Source: LMUY01 sp964245075 | Lineage (GTDB): Bacteria > Pseudomonadota > Alphaproteobacteria > Acetobacterales > Acetobacteraceae | Reading direction: 5' to 3' | Assembly (NCBI GenBank): GCA_964245075.1 | Contig: CAXTLC010000062.1 | Span: 1-27,972 of the forward strand | DNA length: 27,972 nt | In this document: one piece after another, positions 8,534 to 15,444 of the stretch | Position numbering within the stretch: position 1 is the first letter of the stretch | Layout of the letters: each line of letters opens with the position of its first letter | The notes under the pieces: generated by a model | Told to the model about the DNA's origin: nothing | Database searches by the model: none | The model's input: the letters and a program-made list of their open reading frames with translations, nothing else | Made by a program: the position numbers and the translations under genes

Positions 8534-9487
8534 TCACGCGCGCGCGAGCACCAGCATCAGGTCCTCGTGCGGCGGGCTGGCCAGGATCGCCGCCTCGTCC
8601 GCCGGGACCACGCCGGCGTGCGGGTCGATGACGGCCGTGGCGAAGCCCTGGGCGCGGATCTCGGCCAGGAACCCGGCCGGGTCGGCATAGCGGGCGGCGG
8701 TGAATTCGAGGAAGATGGCCAGCTTCTGCCGGCGGTCGAGCAGGCGGCGCATGCCGTGCCAGATGGCCAGCTCCGCGCCTTCCGCGTCGATCTTGATCAT
8801 GTCCACGGGGCCATCGCCCACCACCTCGTCGATCGTGGTGGTCAGCAGCGGCAAGCCGGCCGGCCCGGCGCGCTCCTCGGGCAGGATGTGCGCGTTCTTC
8901 GGCTCGCCGTCGGGCACGATCAGCCGCACCCGCTCGCCGGGCTGGCCGGACAGCGGCGCGGCGTGGAGCGCCGTGCGCCCGGCGAACCCGTTGACGTCGA
9001 CGGATTGGGCCAGCCGCCGCATGACGGACGGGTTCGGCTCGAACGCGTGCACCCGGCCCCCCGGCCCGACCAGCTCCGCCAGCAGGAGCGTGTAGTAGCC
9101 CAGGTTGGCGCCGACATCGACCACCACCATGGAAGCGCCGACGAAGCCCAGCATGGCTTCGGTGACCCACATCTCCCAGTAGCCGTCGATCAGCAGGTGG
9201 CTGGACAGGCCGATGTCGCCGGTGTCGACGAACATCTTGTAGCGCCCGAGCACGCGGCAGAGCGACGTGCCGCCGCCGAGGTAGGCGTTGGTGCAGAGCC
9301 GGCGGATGACCGCCTCGTTCAGGCTGCGGGGGCGGCGGCCGAGGTGGCCGAGGTCGAACAAGGCGCTGGCGTTGTCCGCCTCCGGCAGCCAGCGCTTCCG
9401 CAGGCGCCGGCCGACCGCCTGCACGCCCTTCCGCATCGTGCCCGGCGGCGGAGTGCCGGAGAAGCCGTCGCGCACCACGTGATCCAT
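8534..9487 (-). CDS. FkbM family methyltransferase
   Basis: S-adenosylmethionine-dependent methyltransferase of about 317 aa. Seen: SAM-binding motif I VVDVGANLGYYTLLLAE, the acidic loop HAFEPNP, and the FkbM signature MIKIDAEGAE near the middle of the Rossmann domain. The roughly 110-residue N-terminal part contains GDIGLSSHLLIDGYWE, typical of longer FkbM proteins. I chose the ATG at 9487, with AAGGGA about 12 bases upstream; an in-frame ATG at 9526 is possible. FkbM enzymes usually O-methylate sugars or secondary-metabolite hydroxyls. The nearby glycosyltransferase and polysaccharide export genes favour modification of a surface glycan (inference). Confidence 0.88.
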   Translation of the reverse strand: MDHVVRDGFSGTPPPGTMRKGVQAVGRRLRKRWLPEADNASALFDLGHLGRRPRSLNEAVIRRLCTNAYLGGGTSLCRVLGRYKMFVDTGDIGLSSHLLIDGYWEMWVTEAMLGFVGASMVVVDVGANLGYYTLLLAELVGPGGRVHAFEPNPSVMRRLAQSVDVNGFAGRTALHAAPLSGQPGERVRLIVPDGEPKNAHILPEERAGPAGLPLLTTTIDEVVGDGPVDMIKIDAEGAELAIWHGMRRLLDRRQKLAIFLEFTAARYADPAGFLAEIRAQGFATAVIDPHAGVVPADEAAILASPPHEDLMLVLARA

Positions 9488-9550
9488 CAAGCTGCATTCC
9501 CTTTCCCGGCGGCCGGGGTTCCTCATAGTGGCCCCCGCCCGTTCCGTCAT

Positions 9551-9678
9551 GGTCCGAAGCTGGGNNNNNNNNNNNNNNNNNNNNNNNNNNNNNNNNNNNN
9601 NNNNNNNNNNNNNNNNNNNNNNNNNNNNNNNNNNNNNNNNNNNNNNNNNNNNNNNNNNNNNNNNGGTCCGAAGCTGGG
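9551..9678. repeat. 14-bp repeat interrupted by assembly gap
   Basis: The 14-mer GGTCCGAAGCTGGG occurs immediately before (9551-9564) and immediately after (9665-9678) a run of exactly 100 N. Identical flanks around a fixed-size placeholder suggest a tandem array of this unit that the assembler could not resolve, or a short contig overlap. The unit resembles the reverse complement of the 14-bp unit at 12077-12246. Confidence 0.55.
9565..9664. other. Assembly gap (100 N)
   Basis: One hundred N, a conventional placeholder, so the true length is unknown. It lies between the FkbM gene and the formyltransferase gene. Confidence 0.98.
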
Positions 9679-9731
9679 CCTGGCGCTTGCGCCGATGCGG
9701 GGACGTTGTAGTGCTGGGTTCTCATCCCCGC

Positions 9732-9735
9732 GGAG
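9732..9735 (+). promoter_or_regulatory. Ribosome binding site supporting a CTG start
   Basis: GGAG lies nine bases before the CTG at 9745. No ATG, GTG or TTG exists in frame between the stop at 9709 and the GTG at 9793, which would cut into the first beta-strand, so this site favours CTG initiation. Confidence 0.4.
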
Positions 9736-9744
9736 CGGAACACC

Positions 9745-10560
9745 CTGCGCATCGCCCTGCTGACGTTCGAGTCCTTCGCTTCCGCGGAAGCGGTGCGCCG
9801 GTTCGTGGCCGACCACGCTGGTTCCATCGCGCTCGTGGCGATGTCCGACCCGCTGCGGACGCACCCGCTCGCCGAGGCGTCGCGCACGCTGGCGCTGCTG
9901 CGCCGGTCCCGGCTGCGCCTGCTGCCGTACCTCCTCGGCAACTTCGTGCTGCCGGGCCTGGCTGCCGGGCGGGCGCAGCGGGAAGCGGCTCCGGAGCGCA
10001 CGCCGCTCCCGGCGCTTTGCCGGCGGCTGCGGCTCCCCTGCCAGCGCGTGGCGGACGTCAACGCGCCGGCGTTCCACGCGCAGCTTGCGGAAAGCGGGGC
10101 CGAGCTCCTCGTCACCTTCCACTTCGACCAGATCCTGACGGCCGCCACGATCGCGGCGGCGCCCCGGGGCGGGATCAACGTGCATCCCGGCCTGCTGCCC
10201 GCCCATCGCGGGCCGGTGCCGACCATTCACGCGCTGCTGGACCCGCAGCCGCGGTTCGGCGTCACGGTGCACCGCCTGGCGACGCGCATCGACGCCGGGC
10301 CGATCCTTGCCCAGCAAGCGGCCGAGATGCCGGCCGGCACCTCGGCGCTCGGCGCGGCGCGGCTGCTGCACCTGGCCGCGCTGCCGCTGCTGGCCGAGAC
10401 GCTGGCGCGGATCGCGGACGGCAGCGCGGTGGAGCGGAGCGTGGCGGCGCTGCCGTACTGCGGCTTCCCCACGGGGGCGGAGCTGCGGCGGCTGGCGAAG
10501 GCCGGGCGGCGGGTCACCGACCGGGGCGATTGGCTGCGGGCGCTGCGGCTGCCGGCTTGA
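9745..10560 (+). CDS. Formyltransferase-fold protein (methionyl-tRNA formyltransferase-like)
   Basis: Protein of about 271 aa with the formyltransferase N-terminal fold, used by Fmt, PurN and sugar-N-formyltransferases. The central signature is clear: GGINVHPGLLPAHRGPVPT, carrying the Asn, His and loop residues of the active site, followed by VTVHRLATRIDAGPIL, where the Asp is the usual second catalytic residue. The first strand, RIALLTFESFAS, starts directly after a CTG at 9745. In-frame upstream sequence ends in a stop at 9709 and has no ATG, GTG or TTG, so CTG initiation (GGAG at 9732-9735) is the best reading; the GTG at 9793 would remove the strand. It lacks the C-terminal tRNA-binding domain of Fmt, so a small-molecule or nucleotide-sugar formyl transfer linked to surface glycans is more likely (inference). 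Confidence 0.8.
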   Translation: MRIALLTFESFASAEAVRRFVADHAGSIALVAMSDPLRTHPLAEASRTLALLRRSRLRLLPYLLGNFVLPGLAAGRAQREAAPERTPLPALCRRLRLPCQRVADVNAPAFHAQLAESGAELLVTFHFDQILTAATIAAAPRGGINVHPGLLPAHRGPVPTIHALLDPQPRFGVTVHRLATRIDAGPILAQQAAEMPAGTSALGAARLLHLAALPLLAETLARIADGSAVERSVAALPYCGFPTGAELRRLAKAGRRVTDRGDWLRALRLPA

Positions 10561-10581
10561 TCGCGCCGCGCCGCGCCGAAG

Positions 10582-10680
10582 CCCCTTCCCCCCTGGAAGA
10601 GGATTGGGTGAGGGTGGTGCAACTCGGAAGCCGCCTTTCTGGCCCTCGCCCCGGCCCTCTCCCAGAGGGAGAAGGGGGGC
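10582..10680. repeat. REP-like imperfect inverted repeat / convergent terminator
   Basis: Two GC-rich arms face each other between the convergent formyltransferase and glycosyltransferase genes. The left arm, 10582-10618, is CCCCTTCCCCCCTGG...GGGTGAGGG. The right arm, 10641-10680, reads on the other strand as CCCTTCTCCCTCTGGGAGAG...GGCGAGGG. The right arm also folds on itself (CCCTCTCCC AGA GGGAGAAGG). The layout resembles the extragenic REP-type elements common in proteobacteria and may end transcription from both sides. Confidence 0.65.
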
Positions 10681-10697
10681 GGGGCGCAGGGTGGATC

Positions 10698-12032
10698 TCA
10701 GCCAGTGGCCGTGCCGCCGAGCAGGCTGGCGTAGAGGGCCTGCATGCGGGCGGCGTAGCGGTCCATGCTGAAGCGCTGCGCTTGCAGCTTGCCGCGCCGG
10801 GACAGGTCGGCAAGCAGGTCCGGGTCGTTGTCGAGCTGGCGGATGGCGCGGGCGATGGCGGCGGTGTCGGCGGGATCGACCAGCAACGCGGCGTCGCCGG
10901 CGACCTCCGGCAGGGAGGTGCTGTCGGAGGTCATGACCGGCGTGCCCACCGTCATCGCTTCCAGCACCGGGAGGCCGAAGCCCTCGAACACCGAGGGGAA
11001 CAGCAGCGCCCGCGCCCCGCGCAGCAGCAGCACGAGCTGCTCGGCGGGCAGGTAGGCGATGCGCCGCACCCGGCGGTCGGCGGAAACGGTGTTGTCGGCG
11101 ATGCGGTAGTAGCCGAAGCGGCTGTCGTTGATGCGGTTGAGGTCGCCCTCGTTCTGCCAGCCGTCGCCGCCGGCGATCACCAGGGTGCGCTTGCTGCCGG
11201 CGGCGGCGTAGGCGTCGATCAGCCGGGTGACGTTCTTCTTCGGCTCCAGCGCGCCGACGAACAGGTAGTACTCGCCGGGGTCGAGGCCGAACAGGTTGCT
11301 GACCTGCTCCGCCACCGCCGCCTCGTCCAGGGCCAGGGCGCGCGGCGAAAGCGAGACGGCCTGGTAGGTGTTGGTGATGCGGTGCTCCGGCACGCCGAAC
11401 AGCGACATGATGTCCCGCCGGGAATACTCCGAAACGGTGACCACGTGGTCCGCCTGGGCCAGCAGCGCCTTCAGCAGCCGGAAGATGTAACGCTTGTTGT
11501 CCAGCGTCATGTACGGCAGGCGCAGCGGCACCAGGTCATGCACCGTGACGATGTTGGGGCAGCCCTGCACCCGGATTGGCAGCGGGAAGGTCGCGTGGAA
11601 CAGGGCCGGCGCCTGCGGCATGCGGACGGCGGCGAAGCGGCCGTGGACGTAGAAGTGCGCCCGCGCCACGTTGAACAGCCGGCGCGAGACATAGGTGCGG
11701 TCGAAGGGGGGAACGCTGCCCGCGGGCAGCAGCACCGTCCCTGACCGGGGCAGCAAGCGCGGGCGGTAGCCGAACGGCGCGCGCAGCGCCCCGCCCAGCC
11801 CCGTGGTGAGCGGCTCGACCCACGGGCGCCGCGCCGGGCGGCGGCCGTCGAACAGGCTGACCTCGGCCAGCACCGGGTTGCGCAGGTCGATCGCCACGTC
11901 GGTGCTGAGCAGCGCCTCGGTGGCGAAGCCGTTCCGCTTGGCCGCCGCCGCGAGGTTGCGCGCGTAGGTGGCGATGCCGGTGCCCATGCGGTAGGCGAGG
12001 TCACTCTGGTCGAACAGCAGCGATTGCGGCAT
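10698..12032 (-). CDS. Glycosyltransferase family 4 (group 1)
   Basis: Retaining nucleotide-sugar glycosyltransferase of 444 aa with the GT-B fold. Seen: N-terminal acceptor domain with DQSDLAYRMGTGIATYARNL (the Gly-rich first loop) and NIVTVHDLVPLRLPYM; C-terminal donor domain with FVGALEPKKNVTRLIDAY, VIAGGDGW, and the EX7E motif in FPSVFEGFGLPVLEAM; then TPVMTSDSTSLPEVAGDAALLVDP. The ATG at 12032 starts MPQSLLFDQSDLAYR, the natural N-terminus. A longer apparent reading passes through the N gap and is an artefact. No strong Shine-Dalgarno is seen. It diverges from the polysaccharide export gene across the 14-bp repeat array and probably adds a sugar to the exported polymer. Confidence 0.92.
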   Translation of the reverse strand: MPQSLLFDQSDLAYRMGTGIATYARNLAAAAKRNGFATEALLSTDVAIDLRNPVLAEVSLFDGRRPARRPWVEPLTTGLGGALRAPFGYRPRLLPRSGTVLLPAGSVPPFDRTYVSRRLFNVARAHFYVHGRFAAVRMPQAPALFHATFPLPIRVQGCPNIVTVHDLVPLRLPYMTLDNKRYIFRLLKALLAQADHVVTVSEYSRRDIMSLFGVPEHRITNTYQAVSLSPRALALDEAAVAEQVSNLFGLDPGEYYLFVGALEPKKNVTRLIDAYAAAGSKRTLVIAGGDGWQNEGDLNRINDSRFGYYRIADNTVSADRRVRRIAYLPAEQLVLLLRGARALLFPSVFEGFGLPVLEAMTVGTPVMTSDSTSLPEVAGDAALLVDPADTAAIARAIRQLDNDPDLLADLSRRGKLQAQRFSMDRYAARMQALYASLLGGTATG

Positions 12033-12076
12033 GGGGCTGCGTGTGTGGCATGCGCGGCACGGACCGCCAAGCCCAG

Positions 12077-12246
12077 GCCCGGACATCCAGGCCCGGACAC
12101 CCAGGCCCGGACACCCAGGCCCGGACACCCAGNNNNNNNNNNNNNNNNNNNNNNNNNNNNNNNNNNNNNNNNNNNNNNNNNNNNNNNNNNNNNNNNNNNN
12201 NNNNNNNNNNNNNNNNNNNNNNNNNNNNNNNNGCCCGGACACCCAG
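12077..12246. repeat. 14-bp tandem repeat array with assembly gap
   Basis: Four head-to-tail 14-base units (12077-12090, 12091-12104, 12105-12118, 12119-12132) run into 100 N, and one further unit (12233-12246) follows the gap. The consensus is GCCCGGACACCCAG; the first unit has one T for C. The array sits in the divergent intergenic region between the glycosyltransferase and export genes. Its length may vary, and the gap probably hides more copies. Units without spacers exclude CRISPR. Confidence 0.9.
12133..12232. other. Assembly gap (100 N)
   Basis: Exactly 100 N inside the tandem repeat array; a placeholder of unknown true length. Confidence 0.98.
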
Positions 12247-12317
12247 CCCTGGAAACCTGGCGGCGCTTGACCCGGGGGGGCGCACCCCATAAGCAATCGT
12301 TCACGCTCGCGCGATCC

Positions 12318-12325
12318 AGGAGGGG
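12318..12325 (+). promoter_or_regulatory. Ribosome binding site deciding the TTG start of the export lipoprotein
   Basis: AGGAGGGG lies seven bases before the TTG at 12333. No ATG is in frame near the signal peptide, so this strong site fixes TTG as the start. Confidence 0.75.
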
Positions 12326-12332
12326 AACAGCG

Positions 12333-13505
12333 TTGCATATCCGCCTGGGCACCGCGGTGATCGCGTCCGCGGCCTTGCTGCTCGCCGGGTGCTCCGCCTT
12401 CCTGCCGCGCTCCGGCCCCGCCACCAGCGACATGCTCGACGTGAGCAAGGCCGCCGAGGGCCGCGCCGCGCTGGTGGAACTCAACCAGGCAACTGCCGAC
12501 GCGCTGGCCACGGTGGGCGAGCCGACGCTGCAAGGCGTGTTCGGCGACTACCGTCCGGCGGGGGAGCAGCGCATCGGGATGGGAGACCTGTTGCAGATCA
12601 CGCTGTGGGAAGCCGGCACGGGCGGGCTGTTCGCACCGGCCGCGGCGACGACGGCGCTCGGCAGCCCCGGGTCGCACAGCGTTTCCATCCCCGAGCAGGT
12701 GGTGGCGCGGGACGGCTCGATCACCGTGCCGTTCGCCGGGCGCGTGCCGGTCGCCGGGCGCACGCCGCCGCAGGTGGAGCGGGAGATCGTGGCGCGCTTG
12801 GCCGACAAGGCGGTGGACCCGCAGGCGCTGGTCACGCTGACGCGCAACATGAGCAACAACGTCACCGTGATGGGCGAGGTCGGACCCGGCGCGCGGCTGC
12901 CGCTGAGCGTGCGGGGGGACCGGCTGCTCGACGTGATCGCGTCGGCCGGCGGCATCCGGACGGCGGTGAGCGACATCACCGTGGCGCTGTCGCGCGACAA
13001 CCGCACCGTGCGCATCCCGCTGCAGGAGGTGCTGGATACGCCGCGGGAGAACATCTACCTGCGGCCGGACGACCGGGTCGTGCTGATCAAGGACCCGCAA
13101 TCCTTGACCGTGGAGGGGGCGACGGGCCGCAACTCGGTCATCCCGTTCGAGACGGCGCGGCTGACGCTGGAAGAAGCGCTGGGCAAGGCGGGCGGACTGC
13201 AGGACGACCGGGCCGACCCGGCGGCGGTGTTCATCCTGCGGTTCGAGCCGGCAGCGGCGATGCGGCTGCTGCCGAATGCGGCGGGAGCTCCCCTGCCGCG
13301 CAACGGGGTGGTGCCGGTGGTGTACCACATCAACATGCGGCAGCCGGCGGCGCTGTTCACCTCGCGCCGCTTCGTGATGCGCAACAAGGATATCCTGTAC
13401 GTCGCCAATGCGAGGTCGATCGACTTGCAGAAGCTGTTCGGGCTGTTCGGGCAACTGGTGTCGCCGGCGGTGACGGGATTGGAGATCAACAACGTCGCGC
13501 GCTAG
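12333..13505 (+). CDS. Polysaccharide export outer-membrane lipoprotein (OPX/Wza family)
   Basis: Outer-membrane polysaccharide export protein of 390 aa. The N-terminus is a lipoprotein signal peptide with lipobox LLAGC (Cys20). Then come the Poly_export domain (IGMGDLLQITLWEAG from about residue 81, VPFAGRVPVAGRTPPQVE), a first SLBB domain (NNVTVMGEVGPGARLPL...LLDVIASAGGI) and a second SLBB-like region with VVYHINMRQPAALFTS...FVMRNKDILYVANA, typical of OPX proteins. It would form the periplasmic and outer-membrane channel for a capsule or exopolysaccharide. The TTG start follows AGGAGGGG. No Wzc-type kinase or Wzx/Wzy is in the window, so the rest of the export system lies elsewhere. The AlgF-like gene starts shortly after and is probably co-transcribed. 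Confidence 0.92.
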   Translation: MHIRLGTAVIASAALLLAGCSAFLPRSGPATSDMLDVSKAAEGRAALVELNQATADALATVGEPTLQGVFGDYRPAGEQRIGMGDLLQITLWEAGTGGLFAPAAATTALGSPGSHSVSIPEQVVARDGSITVPFAGRVPVAGRTPPQVEREIVARLADKAVDPQALVTLTRNMSNNVTVMGEVGPGARLPLSVRGDRLLDVIASAGGIRTAVSDITVALSRDNRTVRIPLQEVLDTPRENIYLRPDDRVVLIKDPQSLTVEGATGRNSVIPFETARLTLEEALGKAGGLQDDRADPAAVFILRFEPAAAMRLLPNAAGAPLPRNGVVPVVYHINMRQPAALFTSRRFVMRNKDILYVANARSIDLQKLFGLFGQLVSPAVTGLEINNVAR

Positions 13506-13551
13506 GGCGTGGCCGGGCGGAATGGCGTCGTGTATCGGGCGGGGGCTGGCC

Positions 13552-14256
13552 GTGAAACGAGTGCGCCTTCCGCCCGGCCCGGCGCTTGCCGCCCTATGCT
13601 GGGCCTTGTGCTACGTCCTGGGCTGCGGCGAGCCGGGACGCGCGCAACCCCTGCTTTACGCCCAACGGCTGCCCGAAGGCACGGTGTACATCCGGCTGGC
13701 CAACGCGCTGCCGGGGGCGGCCAGGGTGCAGACGGATTTCGCGGGCGCGGTCGAACTGGGCAGTGACGGAGCGGATCGCATCTCGCCCTACTTCGTGGCC
13801 GGCAACGCGGGCGGCAAGACGGCCGCGCTGCGGGTGAGCGAGGGCGGGCGCACGGCCGAGGCGACGGTCCAGCCGAAAACCGGGACGTTCGTCACGGTCG
13901 TGCTGCATGACAAGGCGGACGGGGTGGCGGCGGCCGTCATCACGGACAAGCCGGACTACAACCAGGTGAAGGCGCGGCTGACCTTCTACAACGCGACGGC
14001 GGATTGCGCCGCCGGGTCGCTTTCGGAGGGGTCCGGCCGGCCGGTGTTCACGGCCTTGCCGCCGGACGCGGCCCAGGCGCGGTCGATCAACCCGGTGGCG
14101 GCGACGCTCACCGCCGCGTGCGCCAGCGGCAAGGCGCCCGCGCTCCCGCTGGGGCAACTGGAAGCCGGGGGCTTGTACAGCGTGTGGATGATGCGGCTGG
14201 GCGGACAGGTCACCGCCTTCGCCGCGCACGACACGATCGCGCCGCCGCGGGGCTGA
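13552..14256 (+). CDS. AlgF-like protein (alginate O-acetylation family)
   Basis: Secreted protein of about 234 aa resembling AlgF, the periplasmic partner in O-acetylation of alginate and related polymers. Seen: a hydrophobic signal (about residues 9-25; LGC could be a lipobox, or cleavage could follow GRAQ), then YAQRLPEGTVYIRLANAL, like the AlgF start where a Tyr-containing strand is followed by FVRxxN, and later ARSINPVAATL, matching the INPV...L stretch of AlgF. I give the GTG at 13552, which begins VKRVRLPPGP; an ATG at 13522 in the same frame is equally possible. AlgF normally works with the membrane acyltransferase AlgI and with AlgJ/AlgX, none of which are here. Placement directly after the OPX gene supports a role in modifying the exported polysaccharide. 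The family call is by eye. Confidence 0.65.
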   Translation: MKRVRLPPGPALAALCWALCYVLGCGEPGRAQPLLYAQRLPEGTVYIRLANALPGAARVQTDFAGAVELGSDGADRISPYFVAGNAGGKTAALRVSEGGRTAEATVQPKTGTFVTVVLHDKADGVAAAVITDKPDYNQVKARLTFYNATADCAAGSLSEGSGRPVFTALPPDAAQARSINPVAATLTAACASGKAPALPLGQLEAGGLYSVWMMRLGGQVTAFAAHDTIAPPRG

Positions 14257-14316
14257 GCCGGCCTGTTCTGGCTCGCCGCCCTTTTCCGCGCCGCCGTATT
14301 CAGTTACGCTTGTGCA

Positions 14317-15444
14317 ATGCTGTTTCGCCTGCGTTCCGCACTGGTGCTGACACTGCTTGGCGGGCCGGCGGGCGCGGCCGAGATCAAGACGCTCACCATG
14401 CGGGACGGAACGGCGGCCATCACCCTGGAGGGCGAGATCAAGCTGGAGGACGGCGCCCGCTTCGCCCAGGCGGCATCAGGCGCGGACGGCGGGCTGGTGA
14501 TCTTCGCCAGCCCGGGCGGCAACCTGCTCGCCGGGCTGCGGATCGGCCAGTTCATCCGCCTGCACGAGTTCCGGACGCTGGTGCCGGACGGGCAGCGCTG
14601 CGCGTCCGCCTGCGCCCTGGCCTGGCTCGGCGGCACGCGGCGGTTCATGCAGCCGTCGGGGCAGGTCGGCTTCCACGCCGCCTATATCCGCGAGGCCAAC
14701 GGCGAAGCGCGGGAAACCGGCGCCGGCAACGCGCTGGTGGGCGCGTACCTCAGCCGGCTCGGCCTGGAAGACGAGGCGATCCTGTACATCGAGAACGCGC
14801 ACCCGGATCAGATCACCTGGCTGCGTGACGGCGATGCGCGGCGGGTCGGGATCGCCGTCAGCATCCTGCCCTCCTTCGACCGCACCCCAGACCTGCCCAA
14901 GCCCGTGCCGCCGCCGCCCACGCCGCGCCCGGGCGCCGACATGCAGCAGGCGGCCGTGAGCTTCGCCGGGGCGTACTTCGCCCACTGGTCGGAGTCCAAC
15001 CACGACGCGCTGAGCTACTTCCGCAAGGTTTACAGCCCGCTCGTGGAGTTCTACGGCCAGACCGTGGGCAGCGCCACCGTGCTCAACCAGAAGGAAAGGT
15101 TCGCCGAGCGGTGGCCGGAGCGGCTGTACGCCGTCCGGGCCGACACCGTCCGCGCGAGCTGCGCCGCCGGCACGTGCGAGGTGACCGGCGTGGTCGATTG
15201 GGACGCGCGCAACACGGAACGGCTGCAACGCACTGCCGGCAGCGCCATGTTCCATCTCCAGCTCGGCTTCCGCGGCGGCAATCCGTCCGTGCTCGCGGAA
15301 GGGGGCAGCGTGCTTTCCCGCGACAGCACCGATGGCCCGCCGGCCCGCGACCCGCCAGCCGCCGAACAACCGGCCGTTGGGCAACCAGCCATTGGGCAAC
15401 CAGCCACCGCGAAGGAGCACACGGATGACAAAACGCCGAAGTAG
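14317..15444 (+). CDS. Periplasmic ClpP-like serine protease-fold protein with C-terminal NTF2-like domain
   Basis: Secreted protein of 375 aa. Residues 1-20 form a signal peptide ending GPAGAAE. The next roughly 170 residues have the ClpP/crotonase fold of the COG3904 type. VIFASPGGNLLAGLRIG carries the oxyanion-type Gly-Gly loop, CASACALAWLGG contains the putative nucleophile Ser between two Cys, and VGFHAAY supplies the His. A proline-rich linker (about 190-205) leads to a second domain with FAGAYFAHWSESNHDALSYF...YSPLVEFYG, which looks like an NTF2/SnoaL-like cone. The tail has a short QPA(V/I)G repeat. No Shine-Dalgarno precedes the ATG. Its last 20 bases overlap the OmpA gene, so the two are translationally linked. 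The role is unknown; envelope quality control is a guess. Confidence 0.75.
   Translation: MLFRLRSALVLTLLGGPAGAAEIKTLTMRDGTAAITLEGEIKLEDGARFAQAASGADGGLVIFASPGGNLLAGLRIGQFIRLHEFRTLVPDGQRCASACALAWLGGTRRFMQPSGQVGFHAAYIREANGEARETGAGNALVGAYLSRLGLEDEAILYIENAHPDQITWLRDGDARRVGIAVSILPSFDRTPDLPKPVPPPPTPRPGADMQQAAVSFAGAYFAHWSESNHDALSYFRKVYSPLVEFYGQTVGSATVLNQKERFAERWPERLYAVRADTVRASCAAGTCEVTGVVDWDARNTERLQRTAGSAMFHLQLGFRGGNPSVLAEGGSVLSRDSTDGPPARDPPAAEQPAVGQPAIGQPATAKEHTDDKTPK
15412..15417 (+). promoter_or_regulatory. Ribosome binding site of the OmpA-type lipoprotein
   Basis: AAGGAG lies seven bases before the ATG at 15425, inside the end of the preceding gene. It selects this start over longer in-frame readings. 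Confidence 0.65.

Noticed and set aside
12077..12246. CRISPR array
   Set aside because: The 14-bp units are head to tail without spacers.
12024..12332. N-terminal extension of the OPX protein across the repeat array
   Set aside because: It passes through the N gap, and a strong ribosome site plus lipoprotein signal peptide fix the start at TTG 12333.
10698..13454. A 918-residue minus-strand open reading frame
   Set aside because: It runs through 100 N and the tandem repeats. Only the part from 12032 onward is a real protein (GT4); the rest mirrors the OPX gene on the opposite strand.
15373..15403. Short 15-bp direct repeat in the ClpP-like gene
   Set aside because: It lies in frame in a Pro/Gln-rich tail (QPA-V/I-G repeats), typical of a disordered linker, and needs no further explanation.
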